From: Flagellatimonas centrodinii
GTDB taxonomy: Bacteria; Pseudomonadota; Gammaproteobacteria; Nevskiales; Nevskiaceae
Length of the DNA stretch: 64,000 nucleotides
Direction of reading: 5' to 3'
NCBI RefSeq assembly: GCF_016918765.2
Contig: NZ_CP092104.1
Location: forward strand, 2,170,001-2,234,000
The translations under genes were made by a program, and so were the position numbers. The number at the start of each line of letters is the position of its first letter. Positions within the stretch are counted from its first letter, which is position 1. The notes beneath the pieces were generated by a model, which made no database searches, was not told the origin of the DNA, and saw nothing but the letters and a program-made list of their open reading frames with translations. Below, piece by piece: positions 8,316 through 19,262 of this stretch.

Positions 8316-10239
8316 TGGCAGGCTCCGGTGTCGGGCGGGGTGTGGGGCGACTCAACGCGGGCACGACAGGCGGAGGACTCTCGAAGCGCACCTCGCCCAA
8401 CAGGTACTGGTCCATGACCTTGCGGGCGATCGGCCCCGAGACCGCGCCACCGTGTCCTGCGTGTTCGGCCAGTACGGCAATGGCGATCTGCGGATCGTCC
8501 GCCGGTGCAAAGGCGATGAACAAAGCGTGGTCGCGCAGGTGCAGTGGGGTCTGCTCCAGACTGCGTGCCACACGGTCCTCTTGGGACAGGCCGGCAACCT
8601 GCGCGGTGCCGGTCTTGGCGGCGATCAGATAGGGTGCGCTGCTGCCAACCCGATAGGCCGTGCCACCCGGCTGATGGGCAGTATCGATCATCGCCTGGAT
8701 CACCTTGTCCCAGTGACGGCTGTCGCTGAGCACCACCGGCGGTAGCCCGGTGGTGGTCTCGTCGATGCTGGTGCCGCTGGCCGGGTCCCGGGATGCGCGC
8801 AGGACATGTGGGGTGAAGCCGTTACCGCGCATCGCGATGCGTGCGGTCATCTGGGCCAATTGCAGCGGCGTGGTCAGGGTGTAGCCTTGGCCGATGCCGA
8901 TGTTGAGGGTCTCGCCGGGGTACCAGGCCTCGGCGCGGGTACGTCGCTTCCACTCGCGCGAAGGCATCAGACCGGTGCTCTCCAGCGGCAGATCGATGCC
9001 GGTGCGATCGCCAAGGCCGAACTGAATCATGGCATCGTGAATGCGATCGATCCCGAGGGTCATTGCCAGCTGGTAGAAATAGATATCGCAGCTGTGCATG
9101 ACCCCCGACACCATGTCCATCCAGCCATGGCCCTGGCGGCGCCAGCAGCGATAGCGGCGGGTCGAGCCCGGCAGCTGCATGCTGCCACCGCAGAATTCGC
9201 GGTGTTCCGGGTCGGTGACGTTGTATTCCAGCCCGGCCAGTGCCATCGCCGGTTTGACGGTTGACCCCGGGGGATATTGACCTTGCAGGGCGCGGTTGAA
9301 CAGTGGCCGCGAACGGTCTTCAAGCAGCGCTTGATAGGAGGCCACGTCGATGCCCTCAACAAAGCCGTGCGGATCGAATCCAGGTTTGCTGACCAGCGCG
9401 ATCACCTCGCCATTGCGGGGGTCCAGGGCGACCACCGCGCCGTTGAGCTCGCCGAGCGCAGTCTCGGCCACCTGTTGCACCCGGGCATCAAGGCTCAGTA
9501 CCAGGTTCTGCCCCGACTTTCCGGGTCGGTGGTCCAGCTCGCGCAACGGGCGCCCGAGTGCATTGGCCTCGATGATCTTGGCGCCCGGCAGGCCGCGCAG
9601 GCGTTCCTCCTGACTGCGTTCGACCCCCGCCTTGCCGATCTGCGTGAGTCCTTGGTAGGCCGTGGTGTCGATGCGCTGCAGATCGGCTTCCGAGATGCCG
9701 CCGACATAGCCGATGACATGGGCGGCGGAGACCCCCAGCGGGTAGTTGCGGGTGAGGCCGGCGGTTACTTCCACCCCACCAAGGTCGTGACGATTGACCT
9801 CGATGCGGGCGACTTCTTCCATCGACAGGTTGCTGCGCAGCGGAACACCCCGGTAACGCGGGGTTTTGCGCACACGCTCCTCGAACCGCGTGATGTCGGC
9901 GTCGGTCAGTTGTACGAGGCCACCGAGCTGGGCGATCAGCGCCGGCATGTCCTCGACCTGTTCCGGGACCACGTCCAGCACGAAGGCAGGGCGGTTTTCG
10001 GCGAGTACCACGCCGTTGCGGTCGAAGATCAGGCCACGGACCGGGGGTACCGGGGTGACGCGCAGCCGGTTTTCGTCAGCACGGGTGGTGTAGTAGCGGT
10101 GGTCTTCCACCTGCAGACGCACGAGGCGACCGATCAACAGCAGCGATAGACCGACGCAGACGAGCGCGCCCACCGCGATGCGGCTGGAAAACAGATTCTT
10201 TTCGCGGTGAAGATTCTTGAGGGGCTCGTAGCGCGCCAT
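8302..10239 (-). CDS. mrdA: Penicillin-binding protein 2 (elongasome D,D-transpeptidase)
   Basis: PBP2 crosslinks side-wall peptidoglycan made by RodA. The 645-residue protein has one N-terminal membrane anchor (about 20-40), a pedestal domain beginning with the VRGLIFDRNG block (about 68-77), and a transpeptidase domain. Active-site motifs are S326-T-V-K329, S383-C-D385 and K542-T-G544. A Cys-containing insert (C350, C365) resembles the one seen in other proteobacterial PBP2 proteins. The ATG at 10239 lies about 70 bp from mreD, behind an AT-rich stretch with a hairpin, so mrdA may also have its own promoter. The last 14 bases overlap rodA. Confidence 0.97.
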   Translation of the reverse strand: MARYEPLKNLHREKNLFSSRIAVGALVCVGLSLLLIGRLVRLQVEDHRYYTTRADENRLRVTPVPPVRGLIFDRNGVVLAENRPAFVLDVVPEQVEDMPALIAQLGGLVQLTDADITRFEERVRKTPRYRGVPLRSNLSMEEVARIEVNRHDLGGVEVTAGLTRNYPLGVSAAHVIGYVGGISEADLQRIDTTAYQGLTQIGKAGVERSQEERLRGLPGAKIIEANALGRPLRELDHRPGKSGQNLVLSLDARVQQVAETALGELNGAVVALDPRNGEVIALVSKPGFDPHGFVEGIDVASYQALLEDRSRPLFNRALQGQYPPGSTVKPAMALAGLEYNVTDPEHREFCGGSMQLPGSTRRYRCWRRQGHGWMDMVSGVMHSCDIYFYQLAMTLGIDRIHDAMIQFGLGDRTGIDLPLESTGLMPSREWKRRTRAEAWYPGETLNIGIGQGYTLTTPLQLAQMTARIAMRGNGFTPHVLRASRDPASGTSIDETTTGLPPVVLSDSRHWDKVIQAMIDTAHQPGGTAYRVGSSAPYLIAAKTGTAQVAGLSQEDRVARSLEQTPLHLRDHALFIAFAPADDPQIAIAVLAEHAGHGGAVSGPIARKVMDQYLLGEVRFESPPPVVPALSRPTPRPTPEPANATP

Positions 10240-10290
10240 GGGCAGAGCTTACCGTGCGGGGGGCGCGTGAGGGTGTGATTATTTATTAAA

Positions 10291-10312
10291 TTAAGAAACT
10301 ACTGTTTCTTAA
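10291..10312 (-). terminator. Hairpin at the mreD stop codon (weak terminator or processing site)
   Basis: A perfect 9-bp inverted repeat (TTAAGAAAC / GTTTCTTAA) with a 4-base TACT loop covers the mreD TAA stop codon. On the minus strand it is followed by the AT-rich TTTAATAAATAATC. The stem is AU-rich and the U-tract is interrupted, so termination would be partial. It could instead be an mRNA processing or stability element between mreBCD and mrdAB. The surrounding 40 bases are strikingly AT-rich for this genome. Confidence 0.4.
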
Positions 10313-10794
10313 TCATCACGACGGGGCCGCAGCCATCGGACCATCAGGCCATAGACCAGAGGCCACAGCAGGGTGGTCGGAATGATCGGCATCCATCGAA
10401 GCTGGGCGCTGGCCTGATGGCCGGTAAGCCCGTCGATCCAGAACAACAGGAAGGTGTAGAGCGCCCAGATCGGCACCAACACCAGTGTCGCCTGCCACAG
10501 CTCGAATAGGACGAACACGCCACGCAGCCGGCTCACCAGATAGGCCACCACCACCAGTGCCAATGCGTGTTGCCCCAGCACCGTGCCGAACACGACGTCT
10601 GCGGCCAGCCCGACAATGAAGCCGCCGACCAGGCTGGAGACACGCGGCTCGCACAGGGCCCAGTAGGACAATATCATCGGCAGCCAGTAGGGGCGGACAA
10701 CGCCGAGCCAGTCGGGGAGGGCGATCAATTGCAACAGGAGCGCGAGAACCAGGCTCAGCACGAAGCTGAACTGGACGGACCGCTGACGTCTCAC
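10309..10794 (-). CDS. mreD: Rod-shape-determining membrane protein MreD
   Basis: An inner-membrane partner of MreC in the MreBCD shape complex. With the GTG at 10794, which overlaps the mreC stop as GTGA, the product is 161 residues, the usual MreD length (about 162 in E. coli). It begins with a basic stretch (VRRQRSVQF), then five or six hydrophobic segments, including PYWLPMILSYWALCEPR and the FIVGLAADVVFG block typical of MreD. A longer frame opens at 10917 inside mreC, but its extra 41 residues are Arg/Gly-rich shadow sequence. The stop codon lies inside a hairpin. Confidence 0.92.
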   Translation of the reverse strand: MRRQRSVQFSFVLSLVLALLLQLIALPDWLGVVRPYWLPMILSYWALCEPRVSSLVGGFIVGLAADVVFGTVLGQHALALVVVAYLVSRLRGVFVLFELWQATLVLVPIWALYTFLLFWIDGLTGHQASAQLRWMPIIPTTLLWPLVYGLMVRWLRPRRDD

Positions 10795-11741
10795 GGTGTC
10801 GCGGCCGCCGTCGGGGCCTCGGGGGGCATGTCGGGGGCCGCGGCATCGCCGCCGCCGTTGATGGCCGCTGCCTCGGCATCCGCCGCAGGTGTTTCGGTAT
10901 TGCGCCGTTCGCTCCACACCAGCAGCGCCTGGCGTCCCTGATTCAGCTGTGCGCTGGGATGTGCCAGCGCTTCAAGAAAATGCTCGCCAGCGGTGTGGCG
11001 CAGCGTGTGGATGCGCCCGACCGGGTAGCCCGCCGGGAACCGCCCGCCAAGTGGCGAAGACACCAGCAGGTCGCCCTCCTTGATATCGGCATTGGAGGGG
11101 AGGAACGGCAGCTTCAGTCCCTGACCATCGCCACGTCCGACCGCAATGGTCTGCAGGCCGGTTCGGTTGACCTCCACCGGGATGCCGTGATCCGGGTCGG
11201 TAATCAACAAGGCTTGCGACAAGCTCGGCGACACCTCGACAACCTGTCCGAGAACGCCGTGCGCGTCGACCAGTGCCTGGCCGCGATAGACGCCGTCGCG
11301 GATGCCCTTGTTGAGTGTGATCTGGTGGCGGTACGGGTCCTGATTGATGGCGATGATCTCGGCGATCAACACCTTTTCGTCCAGGGCCTCGCGGGAGGCC
11401 AGCAGTTCGCGGATTCGGCGGTTCTCCGCCTCCAGCGCATCCAATTTCTGCGCGCGTACCTGCAGCAACATGAGGCGCTGGCGCAGCTCTGCATTGTCAC
11501 GGGCCAGTGATTCCCGGCTCTGCATGCGGTCGGCGGCAATGCCGGCCCGGGTCGGCAGACTGGCGACCCAGATCAGCGGGGTCAGCGCCGTGGTCATGAT
11601 TTCGCGGGTGAGTTGCAGCCGTTCGCCGCGTGCATCCGTCAGAATCAGGGCAAGCGCGCAGAACATCAGCGTCAGAGTCCTCAACCCGAGGCCGGGGCCT
11701 CTGGGGAAGTAAGAACGATGACCGGCGCTGATCGTGTTCAA
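10791..11741 (-). CDS. mreC: Rod-shape-determining protein MreC
   Basis: A bitopic periplasmic scaffold that links MreB and MreD with PBP2/RodA. The 316-residue protein has a short cytoplasmic tail, one membrane segment (about 20-37), a coiled coil rich in Glu/Arg/Leu (about 75-115), and two beta-barrel domains. The latter include GVLGQVVEVSPSLSQALLITDPDHGIPVEV-type sequence, of which GVLGQV and LLITDP are the clear MreC signatures. The C-terminal 45 residues are Ala/Pro-rich and low in complexity, a common variable tail. Its stop overlaps the mreD GTG. The gap to mreB upstream is about 200 bp. Confidence 0.95.
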   Translation of the reverse strand: MNTISAGHRSYFPRGPGLGLRTLTLMFCALALILTDARGERLQLTREIMTTALTPLIWVASLPTRAGIAADRMQSRESLARDNAELRQRLMLLQVRAQKLDALEAENRRIRELLASREALDEKVLIAEIIAINQDPYRHQITLNKGIRDGVYRGQALVDAHGVLGQVVEVSPSLSQALLITDPDHGIPVEVNRTGLQTIAVGRGDGQGLKLPFLPSNADIKEGDLLVSSPLGGRFPAGYPVGRIHTLRHTAGEHFLEALAHPSAQLNQGRQALLVWSERRNTETPAADAEAAAINGGGDAAAPDMPPEAPTAAATP

Positions 11742-11943
11742 TTGATGGCAAACCCAAACATTTGTCGCGTTTTTGTCACAACGCGACTTCCACCGCGAGC
11801 ATACGGCGACTGCTCGCTGTCCGCAATGGGGAGACGGCGGGAATTCTCAAGGAAACCGACGGCTTGAGACATTTGCCTCATGAACCGCTGGAGCACTCCC
11901 GCCTAAGGTCAGGGCATCGTGGGAGGATTTCTCGCCGACGCCT
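11742..11943. other. Intergenic gap between mreB and mreC with one inverted repeat
   Basis: These 202 bases hold no convincing gene. An 8-bp perfect inverted repeat, GTCGCGTT / AACGCGAC (11764-11771 and 11780-11787, 8-base loop), lies 23 bases upstream of the mreC start on the transcribed strand. It could be an mRNA hairpin or a regulatory site for mreC. No U-run follows it, so I do not call a terminator. I see no clear sigma-70 promoter. Confidence 0.35.
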
Positions 11944-12987
<1,044 letters not shown>

Positions 12988-13059
12988 TCAGGTTTCCGAA
13001 GGTCTTGAAAGCGTGGAAGCACCAGACGAATGCCGGTGCGGGCGGGCGGCGCAGGCCGT

Positions 13060-13089
13060 ACACTATGCAATCGGATAATCATAAACCAA
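13060..13089 (-). promoter_or_regulatory. Candidate sigma-70 promoter for mreB
   Basis: On the minus strand there is a TTGGTT -35-like element (13084-13089), an 18-base spacer and a TAGTGT -10-like element (13060-13065), about 80 bases upstream of the mreB ATG. The matches are moderate, but the region is the only AT-rich part of the mreB/gatC divergent intergenic space. The gatC promoter would have to lie in the same segment. Confidence 0.3.
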
Positions 13090-13116
13090 TTCCACGGTTC
13101 CCCACGGCAAAAAATT

Positions 13117-13404
13117 ATGAGCCTCAGTCCCGAGCAAGTCCGGCAGGTGGCGCATCTGGCGCGCCTCGACCTCCAGCCCGAGCTGGTCGAGCCCTATGCG
13201 CGGCAGCTCAGCAACATTCTCGATCTGGTGGGTCGGCTGTCTTCGGCCGACACGGCCGGGGTGACCCCGATGGCCCACCCGATGGACATGACCCAGCGGC
13301 TGCGGCCCGACGTCGTCACTGAGACCGATCGTCGCGAGACCTACCAGGCGCACGCGCCTTCGGTTGATAGCGGTCTGTTTCTGGTCCCCAAAGTCATCGA
13401 ATAA
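13117..13404 (+). CDS. gatC: Asp-tRNA(Asn)/Glu-tRNA(Gln) amidotransferase subunit C
   Basis: The small stabilising subunit of the GatCAB transamidosome, which converts misacylated Glu-tRNA(Gln) and/or Asp-tRNA(Asn) to the correct amides. With the ATG at 13117 the product is 95 residues, the family norm. It contains the helical LARLDL segment and the C-terminal wrapping segment ending in [11 protein letters not shown]. The frame is open upstream to 13030, but those residues carry no homology. It is first in gatC-gatA-gatB and 74 bp before gatA. Confidence 0.95.
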   Translation: MSLSPEQVRQVAHLARLDLQPELVEPYARQLSNILDLVGRLSSADTAGVTPMAHPMDMTQRLRPDVVTETDRRETYQAHAPSVDSGLFLVPKVIE

Positions 13405-13478
13405 CCCGTCGGCGGCAGGGTGGGGCGAGGGTGTCGCCCCGCAACCCTGCGGCCGCGCGCTCCACCAAGCAGGATCCC

Positions 13479-14932
13479 ATGCACACACTGTCGATAGCAG
13501 CACTGGCCGAGGGGCTGCGCGCCAAGCGCTTCTCCTCGCGCGAGCTGACTGCACACTTCCTCGGACGCATCGAGCGTCTTGACCCTCAGCTCAACAGCTT
13601 CATCACCGTTACCGCCGACCAGGCGCTGGCCCAGGCGGATGCGGCTGACGCCCTGTTGGCCCGTGGCGGTGGCGGGCCACTGACCGGGATCCCCCTGGCA
13701 CAGAAGGATATTTTTGCCACGGAGGGTGTGCGGACCAGTTGTGCCAGCCGGATGCTCGACCGGTTCATCGCGCCCTATGACGCCACGCTGGTGAAGAAGC
13801 TGCACGGCGAGGCCGGCATGGTGATGCTGGGCAAGTGCAACATGGACGAATTCGCCATGGGGTCGTCCAACGAGACTTCCTGGTATGGCCCGGTGAAGAA
13901 CCCCTGGGACACTGGCCGCGTGCCTGGCGGCTCGTCGGGTGGCAGCGTTGCCTGTGTTGCTGCGGGTCTGGCGCCGGTGGCCACCGCCACCGATACCGGG
14001 GGGTCGATCCGCCAGCCCGCGGCGCTGACCAACCTTACCGGCATCAAACCCACCTACGGGCGGGTGTCGCGGTTCGGCATGATCGCCTTCGCCTCGAGTC
14101 TCGATCAGGCCGGTGTGGTGGCGCACAGCGCAGAGGATGCCGCCTGGGTCCTGCAGGCCATGAGCGGCTTTGACCCGCTGGACTCGACCAGCGTCGAGCG
14201 GCCGGTCGACGACCTGGTGGCGCCGCTGACGCAGTCGATCAAGGGGCTGCGGGTCGGCCTGCCGACGGAATACTTCGCCGATGGCATGTCGCCCGGGGTG
14301 CGTGCCTGTGTCGATGCCGCGATCAAGGCGCTGACCGAGCAGGGGGCGGAATTCAGTGAGGTCAGCCTGCCGAATGCGCCGCTGTCGGTCCCGACCTACT
14401 ACGTGGTGGCCCCGGCCGAGGCCAGTTCCAATCTGGCTCGCTACGATGGCGTGCGCTTCGGTCATCGTGCCGAAAGCGTAAAAAATCTTGAAGAGTTGTA
14501 TAAAAAATCACGAGGGGAAGGCTTCGGCGCCGAAGTCCAGCGGCGCATCATGATCGGCACCTATGTGCTCAGTCATGGCTACTACGACGCCTATTATCTG
14601 CAGGCCCAGAAAGTGCGGCGGCTGATCGCCGAGGACTTCCGTCGGGCCTTCGAGCAGGTGGACGTGATCCTCGCGCCGACCACCACCGATGTCGCCTTCC
14701 GCTTCGGCGAGAAGACCGACGATCCGGTTGCCATGTATCTCAACGACATCTACACCATCGCTGCCAACCTGGCCGGAATCCCTGCGCTGAGCATGCCGGC
14801 CGGTTTTTCCGAGGGACTACCAGTGGGTGTGCAGTTGATGGGCAACTACTTCGACGAGGCGCGGCTGCTCAACGTGGCGCACCAGTATCAGCAGGCGAGC
14901 GACTGGCACCTGCAGCGGCCGGAGGCGTTCAA

Positions 14933-14936
<4 letters not shown>
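13479..14936 (+). CDS. gatA: Glutamyl-tRNA(Gln)/aspartyl-tRNA(Asn) amidotransferase subunit A (amidase)
   Basis: GatA releases ammonia from glutamine (or asparagine) for GatB. The 485-residue product is an amidase-signature protein with the Ser-cisSer-Lys triad at K76 (LAQKDIF), S152 (GGSSGGS) and S176 ([10 protein letters not shown]). The start is the ATG at 13479 with AGGA upstream. The 16 in-frame residues before it are Pro/Arg-rich and unlike the family. The last four bases overlap the gatB start (ATGA), which suggests coupled translation of the two main subunits. Confidence 0.97.
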
Positions 14937-16374
<1,438 letters not shown>

Positions 16375-16378
<4 letters not shown>

Positions 16379-17253
16379 GTGCCGGAGGCGTCAACCCGCT
16401 GATTCCGTTTCTGCTGCCGGGGCGCGGTGTCCGCGGCTTTGCGGTCAACCTCACCGAACAGCTCAACAGCATGTTCGGCTGGCGCGACTACCCGCCGGAT
16501 GTGGCACAGCAGCTCGGGCAGGCCCTGGCGGCAGCTCCGCTGCTGGCGGCCGACATGCGTCAGGAGGGCCGTTTCAACCTGCAGTTCCAGGGGCAGGGGC
16601 CGGTCAAGTTGATGGTGACGCAGATTGACGAGGCGCTGCAGTTGCGCGGCATGGTCAAGCACGATGCCGATGCCGAGGGCGACTTTCAGGCCCTGTTTGG
16701 CGGCGGCCTGCTGGCGGCGCTGGTGGAACCGAAGCGGGGCGACAATCGCTACCAGGCGATGGTGGACGTCGTCGGGCTGGAATTGGCCGAGGCCCTGCAG
16801 ATCTACTTCGCCCGTTCCGAGCAAACCCAGACGTTGATCCGTCTGGCGGCCACGCCCGAGAAGCTGGCAGGCGTGATGTTGCAGCGCCTGCCCGAGGGCG
16901 AAGGCCGCAATGACGACAATTGGCACCACGTCTACACCCTGTTCAGGACCGTGAGCGCCGGCGACCTGTTGCGCTGGGAAATTCCGGACCTGCTCGCGCG
17001 GGTGTTTGCCGAAGACGAAGTGCGGCTGTTCGAACCGCGCGCGGTCGCGCTGCGCTGCCAGTGTTCGCATGCCCAGATCTCGGCCATGCTGTTGGGCCTG
17101 GGGCGCGAGGAGGTGGATACGGTGCTGGCCGAACAGGGAAAGGTCGAGGTGACCTGCGAATTCTGTGGTCGCCAGTACCGCTATTCGCCGGCAGAGGCGC
17201 ATGCGCTGTTCGTCGCCGAAACGGCGGCCGCCGCCGGCCAGACCCGGCAATGA
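16375..17253 (+). CDS. hslO: Redox-regulated holdase chaperone Hsp33
   Basis: A cytoplasmic chaperone activated by oxidation and unfolding, which prevents aggregation during oxidative stress. The 292-residue protein has the N-terminal substrate-binding fold. Its C-terminal zinc redox switch has all four ligands: C228 and C230 (CxC) and C261 and C264 (CEFC, CxxC). The ATG overlaps the gatB stop, and the TGA overlaps the start of the SET-domain gene, both as ATGA, so this is the middle of a translationally coupled chain. The acidic/polar linker is typical of the family. Confidence 0.95.
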
Positions 17254-17717
17254 TCATCCCGCCCTACCGGATCGGGCCCTCGCAGATTGCCGGCGCCGGC
17301 AAGGGACTGTTTCTGGCGGCGCCGGTGGCGCGGGGGGCGGTGATCATCGCGCCTGACAATGTGCACACCGTCTGGCCCGAGTCGCGGCTGCGGGCGCTGC
17401 CCGCGGACAGCCTCGAAGTGCAGGCCAGCGTCCGTTGGTTCGAGCAGTGGTTCTCGATCACCCCGGAGTGGAGTGACGAGTGCTACGTCAACCACGCGTT
17501 CAAACCCACCGGGCTGTGGCATCTGGGATTCATCTTTGCACTCGCCGACCTGCCGGCGGACACCGAAGTGACCAGCGACTACCGGCTGTTGCTCGGGGAT
17601 GGCGAGAATCCGGGCTTTGTCTGCTCGCAGACCGGGCAGCCGATTATCGGACTGCCCTGGCAACTCAGCCTGCAGACCTCTGCGCGTCAGCTCCTGGGCC
17701 TGTTCGAACGCAGTTGA
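17250..17717 (+). CDS. SET-domain protein (putative protein-lysine methyltransferase)
   Basis: A 155-residue protein consisting of little more than a SET core. Visible hallmarks are the N-terminal SQIAGAGKGLFL turn (the GxG SAM-binding element), CYVNHAF in the place of the eukaryotic NHS-C motif, and FALADLPADTEVTSDY, which matches the aaxdIxxGeEltxdY block. Compact bacterial SET proteins of this kind exist, but their substrates are mostly unknown. Its ATG overlaps the hslO stop as ATGA, hinting at a link to Hsp33 or to stress. The 3' end overlaps the convergent thioesterase gene by 31 bases. The fold is clear; activity and substrate are not. Confidence 0.82.
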   Translation: MIIPPYRIGPSQIAGAGKGLFLAAPVARGAVIIAPDNVHTVWPESRLRALPADSLEVQASVRWFEQWFSITPEWSDECYVNHAFKPTGLWHLGFIFALADLPADTEVTSDYRLLLGDGENPGFVCSQTGQPIIGLPWQLSLQTSARQLLGLFERS

Positions 17718-18136
17718 TAGACGCCGTGTGACTGCGCCACGACCACCCCGCTGGGGTCAGTGAGGTCGCCGGTCAGCACGAACTCCGCCTTGCCGTGGGC
17801 GTCCAGATCGGCCTCGATACGCGCAATCTCGCTGTCGTCGATGCGGATGTCGATGCGGACATCAGCGGTGGCCGGCTTGAGGAACTTGAGGTCGAGGGAC
17901 TTCACGATCGGGAAGCACTTCGCCGGGTCGAAGGTCGACAGGAACAGGGCGCCCCCGGGGATCTCGGCACAGGTGAACAGGGCACCGGCATACATGGTGC
18001 CGATATGGTTGCCATTGCCGGCAAACGGCATGCGACAGACCACGTGCCCCCGTTCCAGCCGTTCGACCTGCAGACCGGTTCTTTCGACAAAGGCGATACC
18101 CTTTTCGAGCATCTGGATCGCCGGCTGTGCATCCAT
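17687..18136 (-). CDS. Hotdog-fold thioesterase-like protein (PaaI/DUF4442 type)
   Basis: A 149-residue single-domain hotdog protein. The GNGNHIGTMYAGALFTCAEIPGGA segment corresponds to the hotdog helix, with its HxGxxxxGAL-like motif (about residues 43-55). This group includes acyl-CoA thioesterases and the DUF4442 proteins. No catalytic Asp/Glu can be assigned with confidence. It is convergent with the SET gene and divergent from the CFA-synthase-like gene 75 bp upstream, in a neighbourhood rich in lipid-related functions, which supports an acyl-thioester substrate only by inference. Confidence 0.75.
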   Translation of the reverse strand: MDAQPAIQMLEKGIAFVERTGLQVERLERGHVVCRMPFAGNGNHIGTMYAGALFTCAEIPGGALFLSTFDPAKCFPIVKSLDLKFLKPATADVRIDIRIDDSEIARIEADLDAHGKAEFVLTGDLTDPSGVVVAQSHGVYQLRSNRPRS

Positions 18137-18210
18137 TCGACATACTCCCCGCGTAATGAAGGCGCGAGTGTACCCTTGTCTCCATCCCTCCCCATCATCC
18201 TTGAATCTTC

Positions 18211-19254
18211 ATGAATCCCATCCAGTGGGTTGAACGGGGCCTGGTCCCCGACGTTGTTGCCCGAGCCGGTATGCGCGCGCTCATCGCCAAACGGCTGCAG
18301 GCGCCGGAAAGCGTCGACCAGGAGCGTCGCGTTGAAGCGTTCGCCTCGTTTCTCGATGACCTGCGGCGCAGCCCGATCGCCATCAACACTCGCGATGCCA
18401 ACGTGCAGCACTACGAAGTTCCTGCCGAATTCTTTCATCGTCACCTTGGCCCCTGCCTGAAGTATTCCTGCTGCCTGTATCCGGACGGCAACGAGACGCT
18501 GGCACAGGCCGAAGAGAAGATGCTTGCCCTGTATGCCGAGCGTGCCGGGCTGGTCGACGGCATGCGCATCATGGATCTCGGCTGCGGCTGGGGGTCACTG
18601 TCGCTGTGGCTGGCGCGGCAGTACCCGAATTCACAGGTGGTCGGGCTCTCCAACTCCCACGGCCAGCGCGAATTCATCATGGCGCAGGCCAAGTCCAGGG
18701 GGCTGACGAACCTGACGATCATCACCGGCGATATCGTCGACTTCGACTACCCGGCACAGGGGGTGGAAGCAGGCTTCGACCGTGTCATGTCGATCGAAAT
18801 GTTCGAGCACATGAAGAACTACGGCCTGCTGCTGAAGAAGATTGCCGGCTGGTTGAACCCCGAGGGCAAGCTGTTCGTCCATATCTTCGCCCACAAGTTG
18901 CTGGCCTATCACTACGAAGTGCGCGACGAAAGTGACTGGATGACGCAGTACTTTTTCCTCGGTGGCACCATGCCCAGCGAACACCTGCTGGCGCATTTTC
19001 AGGACGATCTTCGTCTGGCCCGCCAGTGGTGGGTGAACGGCCAGCACTACGAAAAGACCTCCAACCACTGGTTGGCCGGCATGGACGCCGCGCGTGCCGA
19101 CATCATGCCCATCTTCGAGCAGGCCTACGGCCGTGCTGACGCCGGTATCTGGTTCAACCGCTGGCGAATGTTCTACATGGCCGTCGCCGAGTTCTTCGGC
19201 TATGCCGACGGCAATGAATGGGGCGTGGGCCACTACCTGTTCGAGAAGCGGTAG
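18211..19254 (+). CDS. Cyclopropane-fatty-acid-synthase-like SAM methyltransferase
   Basis: A 347-residue class I SAM-dependent methyltransferase of the Mycolic_acid/CFA synthase superfamily. Evidence is the HYEVPAEFFHRHLGPCLKYSCC entry segment (about 70-90), the SAM-binding IMDLGCGWGSLSLWLA motif (about 115-130), the SIEMFEHMKNY motif and a C-terminal FYMAVAEFFGY helix. The MFEHMKNY form and the shorter length resemble the coclaurine-N-methyltransferase-like branch rather than the 380-residue E. coli Cfa. Substrate could be an unsaturated acyl chain or a small amine. It is followed by the MBL lipoprotein gene on the same strand with an 8-base gap. Confidence 0.85.
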   Translation: MNPIQWVERGLVPDVVARAGMRALIAKRLQAPESVDQERRVEAFASFLDDLRRSPIAINTRDANVQHYEVPAEFFHRHLGPCLKYSCCLYPDGNETLAQAEEKMLALYAERAGLVDGMRIMDLGCGWGSLSLWLARQYPNSQVVGLSNSHGQREFIMAQAKSRGLTNLTIITGDIVDFDYPAQGVEAGFDRVMSIEMFEHMKNYGLLLKKIAGWLNPEGKLFVHIFAHKLLAYHYEVRDESDWMTQYFFLGGTMPSEHLLAHFQDDLRLARQWWVNGQHYEKTSNHWLAGMDAARADIMPIFEQAYGRADAGIWFNRWRMFYMAVAEFFGYADGNEWGVGHYLFEKR

Positions 19255-19262
19255 CGTCGCCA

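Noticed and set aside
10795-10917. Longer mreD reading frame starting inside mreC
   Set aside because: The extra 41 residues are Arg/Gly-rich, while the GTG at 10794 gives the GTGA overlap and the normal MreD length.
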